From a virus: DNA of 31,779 nt. Shown piece after piece: positions 31,325-31,779 of this stretch. The stretch is from positions 1 to 31,779 of the IMG/VR virus record IMGVR_UViG_3300034019_000634. One strand, 5' to 3'. Both the position numbers and the translations under genes were made by a program. Positions within the stretch are counted from its first letter, which is position 1, and each line of letters starts with the position of its first letter. The notes beneath the pieces are model-generated. The model saw only the letters and a list, made by a program, of their open reading frames with translations, was not told the DNA's origin and searched no databases.

Positions 31325-31349
31325 ATTAATCAACTAAAAACTTGCAATT
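31324..31349 (+). promoter_or_regulatory. Recurring 5' leader, copy 4
   Basis: TATTAATCAACTAAAAA followed by CTTGCAATT and the ATG of gene 4. It aligns with the copy at 30733-30758 and begins at the last base of the hairpin at 31301-31324. Confidence 0.6.
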
Positions 31350-31643
31350 ATGAAAACAGTAAATTATAATAGAAGCCGCATATATTCAGGATGCGAACTA
31401 ACAGAAGAAACACAAAACGAAATTATTAACACCTACAACTTTGAAAAAAGTGACGTTTTAGACACTTGTTTTGTTAAATATATTAATAAGTGTTTAGGGG
31501 TTGAATTTATACCCCTAGATATGTTTATGCGAATAGATAAACAAATTTTTAACGGTGTTTATAGTACGTCTGCCTTTAGTGGTTATTTTATTAAATTTAA
31601 CAGCTCAGGTGATCAGGTTTTAATAGCTTATAAATATTGTTAA
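31350..31643 (+). CDS. Small unknown protein, rightward group, gene 4
   Basis: The 97-residue product begins MKTVNYNRSRIYSGCELTEE, includes two central cysteines, and ends with AFSGYFIKFNSSGDQVLIAYKY, a probable beta hairpin. It is not recognised, although strands of this kind occur in small mobile-element proteins. The gene follows a hairpin and a copy of the recurring leader. No membrane segment is seen. Confidence 0.55.
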   Translation: MKTVNYNRSRIYSGCELTEETQNEIINTYNFEKSDVLDTCFVKYINKCLGVEFIPLDMFMRIDKQIFNGVYSTSAFSGYFIKFNSSGDQVLIAYKYC

Positions 31644-31690
31644 CATTTGCCTGCTGTTTACTTGCAAGGTTTTAAAGCAGGTAAAAAACA

Positions 31691-31735
31691 CCGATAACAA
31701 GCTAATAACACACCGTTGTTAGTTTGTTACATCGG
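31691..31735. repeat. Long imperfect inverted repeat near the right edge
   Basis: A 15-bp stem (31695-31709 with 31715-31729, including G-T pairs) around a 5-nt ACACC loop. It is flanked by CCGAT and ATCGG that could extend the stem past a small bulge. There is no T run. Confidence 0.6.
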
Positions 31736-31764
31736 CAAACCAGCAACCAAAACCAAACCAAAAC

Positions 31765-31779
31765 ACCCTTTAAAACTTA
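31765..31779 (+). promoter_or_regulatory. Start of a fifth leader copy, cut by the window edge
   Basis: The last bases, ACCCTTTAAAACTTA, match the middle of the recurring leader. A further small gene probably starts just beyond the edge. Confidence 0.4.

Overview
This window looks like part of a tailed double-stranded DNA phage (or prophage) of a Bacteroidota host, probably a flavobacterium-like one. The evidence is an AT-rich composition (roughly one third G+C), promoters of the Bacteroidota form TTTG-N19/20-TAnnTTTG, starts without Shine-Dalgarno sequences, and a full packaging and head gene order. The large portal, the roughly 500-residue capsid candidate and the roughly 690-residue terminase recall the large gut and marine Bacteroidota podovirus groups. 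I cannot place it in a named family from sequence alone, and I see no tail tape-measure or sheath gene.

Layout. Nearly everything from 1 to 27990 is read leftward. From right to left the order is: small early or replication genes (27990-24306: conserved hypotheticals, a superfamily 2 helicase, a YopX protein); a recombination and packaging unit behind a canonical promoter at 24290-24321 (two unknown proteins, a RecB/Cas4-like PD-(D/E)XK nuclease, a small-terminase candidate, the large terminase, and a cytosine-C5 DNA methyltransferase); the portal behind its own promoter (18432-18462); a nucleotidyltransferase-like gene with two small genes, ended by a terminator; then the head genes from a new promoter (acidic scaffold-like protein, major capsid candidate, coiled-coil protein, connector-like protein). 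Further left come beta-rich virion proteins, a large SGNH-hydrolase surface protein, a holin-like protein, two tandem paralogous structural proteins, a repeat protein, and at the left edge the start of an N-acetylmuramoyl-L-alanine amidase (endolysin).

Terminators follow the capsid gene, the coiled-coil gene and the 539-residue virion gene with no recognisable new promoter behind them. This suggests stepped read-through with the capsid gene at the top.

The strand pattern changes around 28 kb. A CAT-anticodon tRNA sits in its own cassette, with a canonical promoter ending at the tRNA 5' end and two terminators behind it. A roughly 400-bp non-coding stretch with G and C tracts follows. The right end (28.7-31.8 kb) is an accessory locus of small unknown genes. 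It holds a leftward group of four (a small HTH regulator, a possible winged-helix protein and two short proteins of 59 and 50 residues) and a rightward series of four small proteins that share a recurring 5' leader. A fifth leader copy is cut by the window edge. I see no proven new system. This accessory locus and its repeated regulatory sequences are the least explained part of the window.
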